Shown: piece after piece, positions 15,065-23,539 of the stretch
How positions within the stretch are numbered: the first letter of the stretch is position 1
Layout of the letters: the number at the start of each line of letters is the position of its first letter
Assembly (NCBI GenBank): GCA_946481205.1
Contig: CAMLNB010000019.1
Location: 1-24,585 of the forward strand
Direction of reading: 5' to 3'
Source: an uncultured Kangiella sp.
GTDB lineage: Bacteria; Pseudomonadota; Gammaproteobacteria; Enterobacterales; DSM-103792
DNA: 24,585 nt
Notes under the pieces: model-generated
Databases searched by the model: none
Seen by the model: only the letters and a program-made list of their open reading frames with translations
Told to the model about the DNA's origin: nothing
Made by a program: the position numbers and the translations under genes

Positions 15065-15667
15065 TTAAGGCGTGTGCGGTTTGGAGACGCAGATCTCGTC
15101 CAGCGTCAGTTCAAAGGCCGGGGCGAACTCGCGCATGAAGTAATCCACCTCCGGCAAGTTGAGCGCCTGCAGCCGTGCTTCGATGTCTTCGGCAGCGACT
15201 TTGAACTCGCCATTGCCGGCCAACAGCTCACTGCGGCACTTCAGACAGGCGGCGATGGTGTCAGCGGCTTTGATCAGTTCGTGTTGTACTGCCGGCATGG
15301 CGGTGTCGAGCAGCAGTTCACGATACGTGGCCTGCAATGGCGCCGGCAACATGGTCAGCAGATCGATCTGGGCCTGCGCTTCGATAGCTTTGTAGGCATC
15401 GCGAATGGCTGGCGAGTGGTACTTGACCGGTGACGGCAGATCGCCGGTGAACACTTCGCTGGCATCATGGAACAGTGCCGCCACGGCAATTTGGTTGGCA
15501 TCGACCTGACCGCCGAACAGCTGATTGCGAATGCTGGCCAAGGCGTGGGCAATCGCCGCCACCTCGAACGAATGCTCCATGACGTTTTCCCGCATGGCAT
15601 TGCGCTTGAGTCCCCAGCGCTCGATGAAGCGCAAACGGGCAAGGTAAGCAAAGAACGGGCTGCTCAT
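15065..15667 (-). CDS. yfbR: 5'-deoxynucleotidase YfbR (HD domain)
   Basis: YfbR dephosphorylates deoxyribonucleoside 5'-monophosphates in the cytoplasm and acts in dNMP salvage and dUTP balance. The 200 residues have the E. coli length and follow it closely: FFAYLARLRFIERW, RNAMRENVMEHSFEVA with His32, ALFHDASEVFTGDLPSPVKY (64-83) with the HD pair at 67-68, LIKAADTIAACLKC, and YFMREFAPAFELTLDEI near the end. The ATG at 15667 has GGAG eight bases upstream. The gene lies 123 bp downstream of the glycerol-3-phosphate dehydrogenase gene on the same strand, with no functional link apparent. Confidence 0.93.
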   Translation of the reverse strand: MSSPFFAYLARLRFIERWGLKRNAMRENVMEHSFEVAAIAHALASIRNQLFGGQVDANQIAVAALFHDASEVFTGDLPSPVKYHSPAIRDAYKAIEAQAQIDLLTMLPAPLQATYRELLLDTAMPAVQHELIKAADTIAACLKCRSELLAGNGEFKVAAEDIEARLQALNLPEVDYFMREFAPAFELTLDEICVSKPHTP

Positions 15668-15790
15668 CGATCGACTCCGGCGAGAAAGGCAAAACAGGCG
15701 CACGCAGCCTACCCGAGTGCTGCGGTAGTCGTCACCCGCGCGGTATGGCATCGGTTGCAGCGCATTTCGCTGCGCGTGTTGCCTGCCAAC

Positions 15791-16984
15791 TCAGCCTGGC
15801 AGTTCGACCGCGGGCAGCAATTGCCGCCGGGTATCGCTGCTGCTGCGTATCGGCGGCAACACCGCCGCGAGCTTGTCGCAGATCTGTTCGGCTGTTGCCC
15901 GATGCGAGGTGAGTTTGCCGCCGATCAGACTCAGCAGCCGCGGCGCTGACGCGCTATTGGTCAGCAGCACCGATTCGCGCGGTCGCTTGAAGGCCGCACC
16001 TTCGCCTTTTGGCAGCACTCGCAGACCGGCCCAAGCATCCAGCACGTGCTCGCGGCGGAACGCATGGCTGAAGTAGTGGTTATGGGTGCGCAGCAGGTAC
16101 TCGATTTCGCTGTCATCGGGGCGGACCTGGGCGGGGTCACCGCTGAATGGCGCCTCGGTGGTGCCGACCAGCCGCTGGCCGCGCCAAGGCATGACAAAGA
16201 CCGCGCGGCCGTCCTCGGCCTCCAGGTAATAACACCCCAGCTGCGGCGCCTGTGGCAGCACGATATGGCTGCCCTTGACCAACTCAATGCCCGGTATGGT
16301 CTGCGCCGGCGTGACCTTGGCCAGCAATTCCGGCACCCATGGGCCGCTCAAATTCGCGACCGCACGCGCCCGGAAGGTCTCGGTCTGACCGTCGCCATTG
16401 CGCGCGGTGGCGGTGGCGCCAGATGCGTCCAGCGCCAGTCCGGAGACCGTCCGCTGGTAACACAAGCGGGCACCCATCAGCTCGGCGCTTTTGAGCACAG
16501 CGGCGGTCAGCGGGCCATCGTCGGTCTGGGCGTCGTGATAGGCCAACAGGTACTGGCCACGATGGGTCAGCAGGCCGTCGGCATCGGCATAACGGGACTT
16601 GTAGCGCTTTGGCCGCTGGCCGCCGAGCAACCAGTACAGATACAGACCGAGCTGGACCAGCCAACCGGGCCGGCGCATGCCATCGCGGATGGGGATGAAG
16701 AACCGTTGCCGGTGCACCAGCTGTGGTGCGGTCTGGAGCAGGATGCGCTGTTCGCGCAGGCATTCATGAACCAGTTTGAGCTGGCCGGTTTCGAGGTAAC
16801 GCAGACCGCCGTGAATGAGCTTGCTGGAGCGAGACGAGGTGGCCGCCGCCGGCTGCGCGTACTGCTCCAGCACAATCACCGTCCAGCCGCGTGCAGCGGC
16901 TTCACGTGCCACGGCGGCGCCATGAATACCGGCGCCAATGACCAGCAAATCGCAATCCAATTCCGATGTGGCAGTGACGGTCAT
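15791..16984 (-). CDS. FAD-dependent glycerol-3-phosphate dehydrogenase/oxidase, short GlpD-like
   Basis: The product would oxidise sn-glycerol-3-phosphate to dihydroxyacetone phosphate, passing electrons to quinone at the inner membrane. The 397 residues show the Rossmann FAD motif VIGAGIHGAA (15-24) with Glu40 closing it, and the GlpD signature SSRSSKLIHGGLRYLE (51-66), then FVMPWRGQRLVGTTEAPF and the LSLIGGKLTSHRATAE segment near the end. Classical GlpD is about 500 residues; here the C-terminal helical domain is absent, and only 123 bp lie before yfbR, so no lost exon-like remnant is available. The ATG at 16984 lacks a good ribosome site. I leave the symbol empty because of the shortened form. 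Confidence 0.87.
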   Translation of the reverse strand: MTVTATSELDCDLLVIGAGIHGAAVAREAAARGWTVIVLEQYAQPAAATSSRSSKLIHGGLRYLETGQLKLVHECLREQRILLQTAPQLVHRQRFFIPIRDGMRRPGWLVQLGLYLYWLLGGQRPKRYKSRYADADGLLTHRGQYLLAYHDAQTDDGPLTAAVLKSAELMGARLCYQRTVSGLALDASGATATARNGDGQTETFRARAVANLSGPWVPELLAKVTPAQTIPGIELVKGSHIVLPQAPQLGCYYLEAEDGRAVFVMPWRGQRLVGTTEAPFSGDPAQVRPDDSEIEYLLRTHNHYFSHAFRREHVLDAWAGLRVLPKGEGAAFKRPRESVLLTNSASAPRLLSLIGGKLTSHRATAEQICDKLAAVLPPIRSSSDTRRQLLPAVELPG

Positions 16985-17072
16985 GCGCGCAACAGGTGGC
17001 CAGTGACTGGTTTGATTATGGCAGGAGTGCCCTGAATTGGAATGGCTGATTTGCTGGTGCTGCAGGCGGCGC

Positions 17073-17106
17073 GCAAGGCTCAGTCAGTGTAGTGACTGAG
17101 CCTTGC
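17073..17106. terminator. Strong hairpin downstream of the RsmB-like gene
   Basis: Perfect 14-base arms (17073-17086 and 17093-17106) enclose a 6-base loop. It lies about 50 bp past the stop of the minus-strand methyltransferase gene, and 89 bp before the next gene on that strand. The U-rich tail is on the plus side, not the minus side, so termination efficiency is uncertain. Confidence 0.55.
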
Positions 17107-17154
17107 TGTTCTTGCTTGGTGCTTTGGCTTTTTGTTGTGCTGAAACTGGAGCAC

Positions 17155-18510
17155 TCAGTGTTTGCGTTGCAAGCGCTGACCAAAAAAGCCGTCGGTGTGG
17201 TGCTGGTGCGGCAGCAACACCAGCTCGCCGCGTTCGCGCAATTGCTGCGCCAAAACCGGGTCCAGTGCGTCGAATGCGGCCATGATTTTCGCGTCCTGGT
17301 GATCGGCGCCATCAATGCCGGACCGAACAAAATCCGGGTTCGCAGCGAGAAAGGCATCAACCACGGCCTGATTTTCCTGCGCCAGCAACGAGCAGGTGGC
17401 GTAAACCAACCGGCCACCCGGCTTCACCAGCCGCGCAGCCGAACTCAGAATCGACAGCTGTTGTTCGTGCAGCGAGGCGATGTCCATGTCACGCCATTTC
17501 ATGTCCGGGTTGCGGCGCAACGTGCCAGAACCGGAGCAGGGGGCGTCGACCAAAACTGCGTCGGCTTCGCCCAATAGCGGCCGGAGCGCATCGTCGTTTT
17601 CGGTGCTGAGCGGCAGCAAGCGAACGTTGTCGAGCTTGGCGCGAATCAGCCGTGGTTTCATTTTGTCGAGCCGGTGCTGGGCGACATCGCAGGCAATGAT
17701 GCTGCCTTTGTTGTTCATCAGATCGGCCAGATGCAACGTTTTGCCACCGGCGCCTGCGCAGAAATCGACGACCGTTTGCCGTGGCCGCGGACTCACCAGC
17801 CAGCCGACCAGCTGACTCGCTTCGTCCTGCATTTCAAACAAGCCTTCCTTGAACTGCGTGGTGTTGAATAGCGGCCCGCGCTGATCGCGGCGCAAGCCCC
17901 ACGGCGACAGCGGCATCGGCTTGCAATCAAAGCCATGGTCGGTGAGCTGTTGCTGCAGATCGTCGATGCTGATCCGGCGGGTGCTGACTCGCAGATCGAC
18001 GGGAGCGGGCTCGTTCAGCGCCCGCGCCAGTTTTTCCGTTTCGGCATCGCCCAGTTGTTGGCGCAGCGGCTCGCATAGCCAATCCGGCAGATTGAATTTT
18101 TCTGCGAAGCTCAGCGTGCTTTTATCGAAGCTGCGTACCGCTTTGATCAGCGCTTCGGCGCGATCTTTGAAGTCAGTTTCTTCCAGCCCACGCATGCTCC
18201 AGCCGCCGACCGTAATCAGGTAAGTCGCGACCAGCGCCTCGGCTTCAAAACGCAGACCGGGGAACGGGCCGGCGCCACGGCAAAGCGCGCGCAATTCCCG
18301 CAAACGGCGCAGACAGGCATAAGTTGTTTCGGCCGCGAAACCGCGATCCTGCGAGCCCATTTCGCGATGCGCCTTGAAGTAGCGATCCATCATGGTATCG
18401 GCCGGGTCAGTCAGCGGCAGAATGCTGGCAAGGAGCTCGCTGGCTTGGCGAAAACGGGTACGGGCAAACTTGGGTTGTTGCGTGTCGGACGACTTTTTTG
18501 AGCTGGACAT
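17155..18510 (-). CDS. RsmB/NOP-family RNA (cytosine-5)-methyltransferase
   Basis: This enzyme uses SAM to form 5-methylcytosine in RNA. Counting from the ATG at 18510 (451 residues), it has an N-terminal helical region, then the Rossmann methyltransferase domain with motif I DFCAGAGGKT (249-258), ACDVAQHRLDKMKPR (273-287), motif IV VDAPCSGSGTLRRNPD (321-336, Cys325) and motif VI VYATCSLLAQEN (369-380, catalytic Cys373). The exact RNA target cannot be told; rRNA C967 (RsmB) is one option, but an N-terminal NusB-like domain is not convincingly seen. The earlier in-frame ATG at 18561 sits inside a hairpin, so I choose 18510. It follows the SpoU gene on the same strand. Confidence 0.9.
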   Translation of the reverse strand: MSSSKKSSDTQQPKFARTRFRQASELLASILPLTDPADTMMDRYFKAHREMGSQDRGFAAETTYACLRRLRELRALCRGAGPFPGLRFEAEALVATYLITVGGWSMRGLEETDFKDRAEALIKAVRSFDKSTLSFAEKFNLPDWLCEPLRQQLGDAETEKLARALNEPAPVDLRVSTRRISIDDLQQQLTDHGFDCKPMPLSPWGLRRDQRGPLFNTTQFKEGLFEMQDEASQLVGWLVSPRPRQTVVDFCAGAGGKTLHLADLMNNKGSIIACDVAQHRLDKMKPRLIRAKLDNVRLLPLSTENDDALRPLLGEADAVLVDAPCSGSGTLRRNPDMKWRDMDIASLHEQQLSILSSAARLVKPGGRLVYATCSLLAQENQAVVDAFLAANPDFVRSGIDGADHQDAKIMAAFDALDPVLAQQLRERGELVLLPHQHHTDGFFGQRLQRKH

Positions 18511-18553
18511 CAGGACGGATTCCCGTTGCAAGTGATGTGATTGAAGCAGGTGT

Positions 18554-18585
18554 ACCGTCATCTCAGCGGATGCCGAGATGACGGT
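18554..18585. terminator. Hairpin between the SpoU-type and RsmB-like genes
   Basis: Perfect 11-base arms ACCGTCATCTC (18554-18564) and GAGATGACGGT (18575-18585) enclose a 10-base loop with a further GC pairing. It starts 17 bases after the stop of the upstream gene. The lack of a U-run and the CCGTCAT...ATGACGG form also fit a dispersed REP-like palindrome. Confidence 0.5.
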
Positions 18586-18601
18586 GTAGGGGATGAGAAA
18601 A

Positions 18602-20146
18602 TTATTTGCTGCTGGTGCGCGACCATTCCGCCAAAACGACAGCTACGGCGCAGCTGACGTTCAAGCTTTCAACCGCGCCGCTGCCGGGGATTTTGATCGC
18701 TAAATCGGCATGTTCCAGCACGTAATCGGACAAGCCGCTGTGCTCTTCGCCAAACCAGATCACAGCGCGTTTCGGCAGTTTTTGATCGAACAAACCGGCT
18801 TCACCTTCGCCACTGGTGGCGAGCAATTCAAAGCCTGCTTCGCTGAGCTTTTCGAACGCTGCCGGCAGATCGCGGTACTCGACCAGGGTCAGTGCTTCGA
18901 AGCCGCCTTCGGCGGTGCGGGCGACGGCGCCGCTGTGCACCGGTGCGCCGGCGTTGACCAATACCGCGTCGACACCGAAGTGGGCGGCGGTGCGCAAAAT
19001 CGCGCCGAGATTGTGCGGATTGCCGACGTTTTCCAGCGCCAAAACCCGACGCGAACCTTTCGCCGGCACCGTTGCCAACCATTCGTCGAGCGTCATCGTG
19101 GTGCGCTTGCGGATCAGGAAACAGACACCCTCGTGGTGCTCGGTTTCGGCAGCGCGGGCGAGTTCGTCATCCGGAATGATGTGGTAGGCCAGCCGCTCAT
19201 TGACGCAATGTTTCATCACCTCGGCAAACTGCGGCGCGCGAGCTTGGGTCAGATAAACCCGAATCAAATCCTGTGGTCGCACGGCAAAAAAAGCTTTGCA
19301 GGCGTTGACGCCATGGATGCGGGTTTCGTCGCGACGCTGCGCGTTTTCCGGCTTTGCTGGTGCACCTTCCGCATTGTCGTCCAGGCTCGGCGCTTCCTGC
19401 TCGAAACGTGGCCGTCGCGGGGTGTCACGGTCTTCAAATTCCCGCCGCGGGCGATCGAAATCGCGGCGTGGCCGATCGCCATCGTCGCGACGCGGACGCT
19501 CCGAACGCGGACGATCATCGCGGGGGCGATCGCTACGTGGACGGTCGTCACGAGGGCGATCATCACGGGGTCGGTCAGCACGCGGACGGTCGCCAAAATC
19601 GCGCGACCGATCATTGCGCTCGCCGCGATCGCGACCACCACGATCCTGGCCAAAACCCGGATCGCGATTGCCGATATCGTCATCTTCCGGCCGCCAGACT
19701 TGAATGGTCGGGTCTTTGCCCGGGCCACGCGGCCGATAGCTGCGTTCACCGCGATCACCACCATAGCCACCGCGTTCCGGACCGCGACCCGGCCCACGAT
19801 CGGCACCGCGATCATTGCGGTCACGGAAGCTGCGTTCACCGCCTTCGCTACGGCTGCGATCGCGATCCCCCACACCGCGACCCGGGCCGCGCTCACTGCG
19901 CTCGCCATCGCGGCCAAAACCGCCCCGTTGATCATCACGACCACGCCGTGCGGTCAGGCCTTCGTCGCGACGCGGCCGATCACTGCGCGGTCGGTCGCTG
20001 CGAGGCGCTTCGCCGCGGGCTTTGCGCTCGGCGGCGCGCTCTTCATCAAAACGGGTGCGTGGCCGATCATCGTGTTCATGACGACGCGGGCGATCCGAAC
20101 TGCCGCTGCGATGCGGGCCAGACGAACGGGGTTTGCTTGGTTTCAT
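18602..20146 (-). CDS. SpoU/TrmH-family RNA methyltransferase, YfiF-like, with long Arg/Asp-rich disordered N-terminus
   Basis: The 514-residue protein has two parts. Residues 1-~270 are low-complexity Arg, Asp, Gly, Pro and Ser, with a DRPR-repeat core at ~186-236. Residues ~273-514 match E. coli YfiF: a substrate-binding domain (ETRIHGVNACKAFFAVRP, EHHEGVCFLIRKR), then the SPOUT domain with motif 1 ENVGNPHNLGAILRTA (372-387), motif 2 WFGEEHSGLSD (464-474) and motif 3 IPGSGAVESLNVSCA (486-500, Asn496). It is a predicted 2'-O-ribose methyltransferase; the RNA target is unknown. GGAGC precedes the ATG at 20146, chosen over an earlier in-frame start. E. coli YfiF also has a basic tail, but only about 100 residues long. 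Confidence 0.88.
   Translation of the reverse strand: MKPSKPRSSGPHRSGSSDRPRRHEHDDRPRTRFDEERAAERKARGEAPRSDRPRSDRPRRDEGLTARRGRDDQRGGFGRDGERSERGPGRGVGDRDRSRSEGGERSFRDRNDRGADRGPGRGPERGGYGGDRGERSYRPRGPGKDPTIQVWRPEDDDIGNRDPGFGQDRGGRDRGERNDRSRDFGDRPRADRPRDDRPRDDRPRSDRPRDDRPRSERPRRDDGDRPRRDFDRPRREFEDRDTPRRPRFEQEAPSLDDNAEGAPAKPENAQRRDETRIHGVNACKAFFAVRPQDLIRVYLTQARAPQFAEVMKHCVNERLAYHIIPDDELARAAETEHHEGVCFLIRKRTTMTLDEWLATVPAKGSRRVLALENVGNPHNLGAILRTAAHFGVDAVLVNAGAPVHSGAVARTAEGGFEALTLVEYRDLPAAFEKLSEAGFELLATSGEGEAGLFDQKLPKRAVIWFGEEHSGLSDYVLEHADLAIKIPGSGAVESLNVSCAVAVVLAEWSRTSSK
19439..19591 (-). repeat. DRPR-encoding tandem repeat in the SpoU-type gene
   Basis: About ten DRPR-like units, spaced mostly by five residues, are encoded here by related 15-bp units. 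The DNA shows repeated CGATC and GGACG words. It is degenerate enough not to be a pure microsatellite. Confidence 0.6.
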
Positions 20147-20444
20147 GCCAGCTCCATGCTGTGTTGCTCGTGGCGTGCGCGCTGGCGGCGCGGCACGCAA
20201 AAAAGGGGAAAACAAAGAGGAATGTGCTTCGCGTAGTCGTCGCGAGCACGCCCGCCTGTGCGGGCATCTCCATTACGTTGCAGTCTCAACCGGTTCGCTC
20301 CAGCGCGAGCCGTATCCGATCATCGGTCATCAGCGGTCGTTGCCAAGGCGCTGCAGTGCGCGGCGCGAATTCGTAAAAGCAAGTCAGTTGCCAGGGAATC
20401 GGTTCTGCGCGAACCGATTCAGTGTGGCGTTTCAGCACGAAGCG
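20147..20444. other. 298-bp spacer between cca and the SpoU-type gene
   Basis: It lies downstream of cca and upstream of the SpoU-type gene on the minus strand. A 6-bp GCCCGC/GCGGGC hairpin occurs near 20250-20265, besides the cca-proximal hairpin listed separately. No gene or clear promoter boxes are visible. Confidence 0.4.
20396..20420 (-). terminator. Hairpin downstream of cca
   Basis: Perfect 10-base arms GAATCGGTTC (20396-20405) and GAACCGATTC (20411-20420) enclose a 5-base loop, starting 24 bases past the cca stop. No U-run follows, so it is a probable but imperfect terminator. Confidence 0.5.
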
Positions 20445-21692
20445 TTACGCCAGTTCCGTACTGTCATGGGCCAGCCGCGCACGCAGATCGGCAACGGCTT
20501 GGGCGCGATGTTCGGTCAGGTGGTCGGCCAGCTTCTGGCCTTGTAAACCTTGATCAAGCAAGGGTTGTACGGGCACGGCGCGCACGGTATCGAGTGCGTG
20601 TTGCCAGTAGGCGCGCTGTGGATAGGCGCGTTCCAGCCAGCCTTCACGGCCGCGGTAATCGGCTTCACAAGCGAGCAGCAATTCCTGGAATCGCTCCGGC
20701 CGGCGCAGTGCATCGCTTTGCATCAGCACTTTCACCACGGTGCCGGGCCGCAACTGAAAGCCACGGTGGAAGTGTAGATGAAAACGCGAGGTCAACACCG
20801 CCAATTCCCGAAAATCATTCGGTAGTTTCAACCGATCGGCCAGGCTGTTGATGATCGGTACGCCGGCCTCTTCATGGCCGCGATGGCTCGGCCAAAACTG
20901 TGATGGCGTCACGCCTTTGCCGAGATCGTGCACCAGCGCGGCAAAGCGAACCCGCACACTCGTGCTGATCCGGCAGGCGACATCGAGCACCATCAGCGTG
21001 TGCACGCCGGTATCGATTTCCGGGTGCCACTGCGCCGGATTCGGCACGCCCCAAAGGCAATCGATCTCAGGAAATATCACTTTCAGCGCGCCGCAGGCGC
21101 GCAGCGTTTCGATGTAAACACCGGGCTTGTCTTCGGCCAAAGCTTTCGCGGTTTCCAGCCAAACCCGCTCCGGCGTCAGGTGATCGAGCTCGCCGCTGCT
21201 GACCATTTGCTGCATCAATGCCAGCGTTTCCGGCGCAACGGTAAAACCATATGGCGCATAGCGGGCAGCGAACCGGGCAACCCGCAGCACCCGCAGCGGA
21301 TCGTCGGCAAACGCTGGCGAGACATGGCGCAGAATCTTGTTGTGCAGATCGGCGAGACCGCCGTAGGGGTCGATCAGGTTGCCGTCATCGTCCAGGGCCA
21401 TTGCGTTGACGGTCAGATCGCGGCGTTGCAGATCGGCTTCGAGACTGACGTCGGGCGCGGCGTGCATGGCAAAGCCGTGGTAGCCGTGACCGGTTTTGCG
21501 CTCGGTGCGCGCCAGCGCGTATTCGGCGCGAGTGTCCGGGTGCAGAAACACCGGAAAATCGCGACCCACCGGCAAATAGCCCTGGGCCAGCAGTTCGGCT
21601 GGGGTGGCGCCGACCACGACGTAGTCACGTTCGGTCACCGGACGGCCGAGCAGCTGATCGCGGACTGCGCCGCCGACAAGGAAGATCTTCAT
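20445..21692 (-). CDS. cca: CCA-adding tRNA nucleotidyltransferase with HD domain
   Basis: Cca adds or repairs the 3' CCA end of tRNAs without a template. The 415 residues match the E. coli-type enzyme. The class II nucleotidyltransferase core is at the N-terminus: FLVGGAVRDQLLGRPVTERD (4-23) and RRDLTVNAMA (90-99), followed by the DPLRVLRVARFAARY helix and ERVWLE region. The HD phosphohydrolase region is visible as HPEIDTGVHTLMVLD and ALVHDLGKG, consistent with phosphatase or 2',3'-cyclic phosphodiesterase activity. No Shine-Dalgarno is obvious before the ATG, while a TACAAT box lies only about six bases upstream, so the message may be nearly leaderless. It is divergent from gspA. Confidence 0.96.
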   Translation of the reverse strand: MKIFLVGGAVRDQLLGRPVTERDYVVVGATPAELLAQGYLPVGRDFPVFLHPDTRAEYALARTERKTGHGYHGFAMHAAPDVSLEADLQRRDLTVNAMALDDDGNLIDPYGGLADLHNKILRHVSPAFADDPLRVLRVARFAARYAPYGFTVAPETLALMQQMVSSGELDHLTPERVWLETAKALAEDKPGVYIETLRACGALKVIFPEIDCLWGVPNPAQWHPEIDTGVHTLMVLDVACRISTSVRVRFAALVHDLGKGVTPSQFWPSHRGHEEAGVPIINSLADRLKLPNDFRELAVLTSRFHLHFHRGFQLRPGTVVKVLMQSDALRRPERFQELLLACEADYRGREGWLERAYPQRAYWQHALDTVRAVPVQPLLDQGLQGQKLADHLTEHRAQAVADLRARLAHDSTELA

Positions 21693-21732
21693 GCCGTCAT
21701 TGTACCCGCTGGCGGCGGTACCGGGCAGCGGC

Positions 21733-21745
21733 CGTTCCGGGAACG
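21733..21745. promoter_or_regulatory. 13-bp palindrome between cca and gspA
   Basis: CGTTCC-G-GGAACG forms a symmetrical site in the divergent intergenic region (21693-21870). It could be a regulator binding site shared by both genes. There is no other support. Confidence 0.25.
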
Positions 21746-21870
21746 CTACCGCAGCGATTTCGGCAGACCAGTACCGCCGGGTATTCCGCGACTGCCATGG
21801 CAGGTATCATGGCCCTCCCGTGCCAGCCATGATTTGCCAACCGAAACTGTCGACAGAGGCTTGCCAACCG

Positions 21871-23538
21871 ATGTACCAAGGGCATTACGGACTCAAAGAA
21901 AGCCCCTTCTCGATCGCGCCGGATCCGCGTTTCTTGTATTTGAGCGGCCGTCATCGTGAGGCCTTGGCGCATCTTTTATATGGCGTTGGCGTTGGCGGCG
22001 GCTTCATTTTGCTGACCGGCGAGGTCGGCACCGGCAAGACCACGCTCTGCCGCTGCCTGCTGGAACAGCTGCCGGAAAATGTCCGGCTGGCCTATGTGCT
22101 GAACCCACGCTTGTCGCCGGTGGAGTTGCTGCAAACCATCATCGATGAATTGCGCATTGCGCCACCGGATGCCAAAACCAGCCTGAAAGCGCTGACCGAT
22201 GTGATCGCCGAACGCTTGCTGGAAAACCATCGCCGCGGTCTCAGCACGGTGCTGATGATCGATGAAGCCCAGCATCTGTCACTGGAAGCGATGGAGCAGG
22301 TTCGGCTGCTGACCAATCTCGAAACCAATGACAAGAAACTGCTGCAGATCATCCTGATCGGCCAGCCCGAATTGCTCGAGCGCCTGGCACAACCGGAGCT
22401 GCGTCAGCTCGCCCAGCGCATCACCGCCCGTTATCACCTGCTGCCGCTCAATCGCGACGAAACTGGCGCCTATGTTCTGCACCGTTTGCAGGTTGCCGGT
22501 GTCCAGCGCTCGCCGTTTACCGGCAACGCCTTGCGCGCCTTGCATTATTACTCCGGTGGCATTCCGCGGTTGATCAACACCATTTCCGAACGGGCGCTGC
22601 TCGGTGGTTACGCCCGGGAAAAAGATCGCATCGACGAAGCGATGATGAAAATCGCCGCGCGCGAAGTGCTCGGCGATCTGCTCTATTTCAAACGCGCTTC
22701 CGGTGAACGCTCGCCTTGGCCGTGGCTGGCTGCTGGTTGTCTGATGACCGCCTCGGCAGTTGCGTTGGCGCTCTGGTGGCCATCCGGCACAGAACCGCTC
22801 GCAGCGACAGCGAAAGTGAGCGAGCCTGCTGCGGCCGCGCCCGCAACAAATAACGCGACGCCACCGCCGCCCGATCCGGCGATGGCCGGTCTTGAAGCGC
22901 TGGCCACCGCGCTGCTCGGCAGCACTGAACCGGATCGGCGTGGCGACGCTGCCGCCCAAGAACTGTTCGCCCAGTGGCTTGGCGACTATCAGCCGCTGCG
23001 CGACGGTCCGTTCTGCAGTCATGTCGAAGCATTCGGTTTGCGCTGCGAAAGCGGCTTTGCCGATCAGCAATTGTTGTTGACCTACAACTTGCCGGCCGCG
23101 CTGAAATTTTATGGCGGCGAGCGCGGTCCGTTCTGGGTTACGTTGATCGCGCTCGACGCCCAGCGCGCCGTCGTGCGTTTTGGCAACCGCGAAGCCGAGT
23201 TGCCTTTGGCGCAATTCCAGCAACTGTGGTCCGGCGAATACCAGCTGCTGTGGCAACCGCCGAGTGGCTACAGCCGACCATTGGCCGAAGGTGCCAGCGG
23301 TCCACAAGTGATCTGGTTGGCCAATGCCCTGGCCACTTTCAACGGTGGCACCGCTGGTGCGGTCAGTGCCCGGTTTGATGCGCTGCTCGCCGAGCAAGTG
23401 CGCACTTTTCAACGCGAACGCGGGCTGATGCCGGATGGCGTCGCTGGCGTGCAAACCCTGATTGCTGTGCAAGCGCAGGATGCCCATCAACCGCGCCTGG
23501 CGGCGCCATTGTTGGCAACTGCTGCGGAGACACTCTGA
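21871..23538 (+). CDS. gspA: GspA/ExeA-type AAA ATPase with membrane anchor and peptidoglycan-binding domain
   Basis: ExeA-type proteins work with GspB/ExeB to move the type II secretion secretin through peptidoglycan. The 555 residues begin with the family hallmark MYQGHYGLKESPFSIAPDPR. The ATPase carries Walker A GEVGTGKTT (50-58) and Walker B LMIDEAQ (128-134), followed by the GQPEL sensor segment and SGGIPRLIN. One membrane helix lies at ~283-304, then an Ala/Pro-rich linker, a periplasmic region (~365-463) resembling the inactive C39-like part of ExeA, and a PG_binding_1 domain (~475-533, with FQRERGLMPDGVAG). The ATG at 21871 is set by the family N-terminus although only AGAGG, rather far upstream, is seen. 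Its stop lies one base before the gspB ATG. Confidence 0.9.
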   Translation: MYQGHYGLKESPFSIAPDPRFLYLSGRHREALAHLLYGVGVGGGFILLTGEVGTGKTTLCRCLLEQLPENVRLAYVLNPRLSPVELLQTIIDELRIAPPDAKTSLKALTDVIAERLLENHRRGLSTVLMIDEAQHLSLEAMEQVRLLTNLETNDKKLLQIILIGQPELLERLAQPELRQLAQRITARYHLLPLNRDETGAYVLHRLQVAGVQRSPFTGNALRALHYYSGGIPRLINTISERALLGGYAREKDRIDEAMMKIAAREVLGDLLYFKRASGERSPWPWLAAGCLMTASAVALALWWPSGTEPLAATAKVSEPAAAAPATNNATPPPPDPAMAGLEALATALLGSTEPDRRGDAAAQELFAQWLGDYQPLRDGPFCSHVEAFGLRCESGFADQQLLLTYNLPAALKFYGGERGPFWVTLIALDAQRAVVRFGNREAELPLAQFQQLWSGEYQLLWQPPSGYSRPLAEGASGPQVIWLANALATFNGGTAGAVSARFDALLAEQVRTFQRERGLMPDGVAGVQTLIAVQAQDAHQPRLAAPLLATAAETL

Positions 23539-23539
23539 G

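Noticed and set aside
19439..19591. CRISPR-like array
   Set aside because: The repeats are in frame, 15 bp long and without spacers; they encode the DRPR tail.
18710..20236. 508-codon plus-strand open frame opposite the SpoU-type gene
   Set aside because: It mirrors the GC-biased repeat tail, giving Ile/Ala/Thr-rich nonsense with no motif; the minus-strand protein has clear SPOUT motifs.
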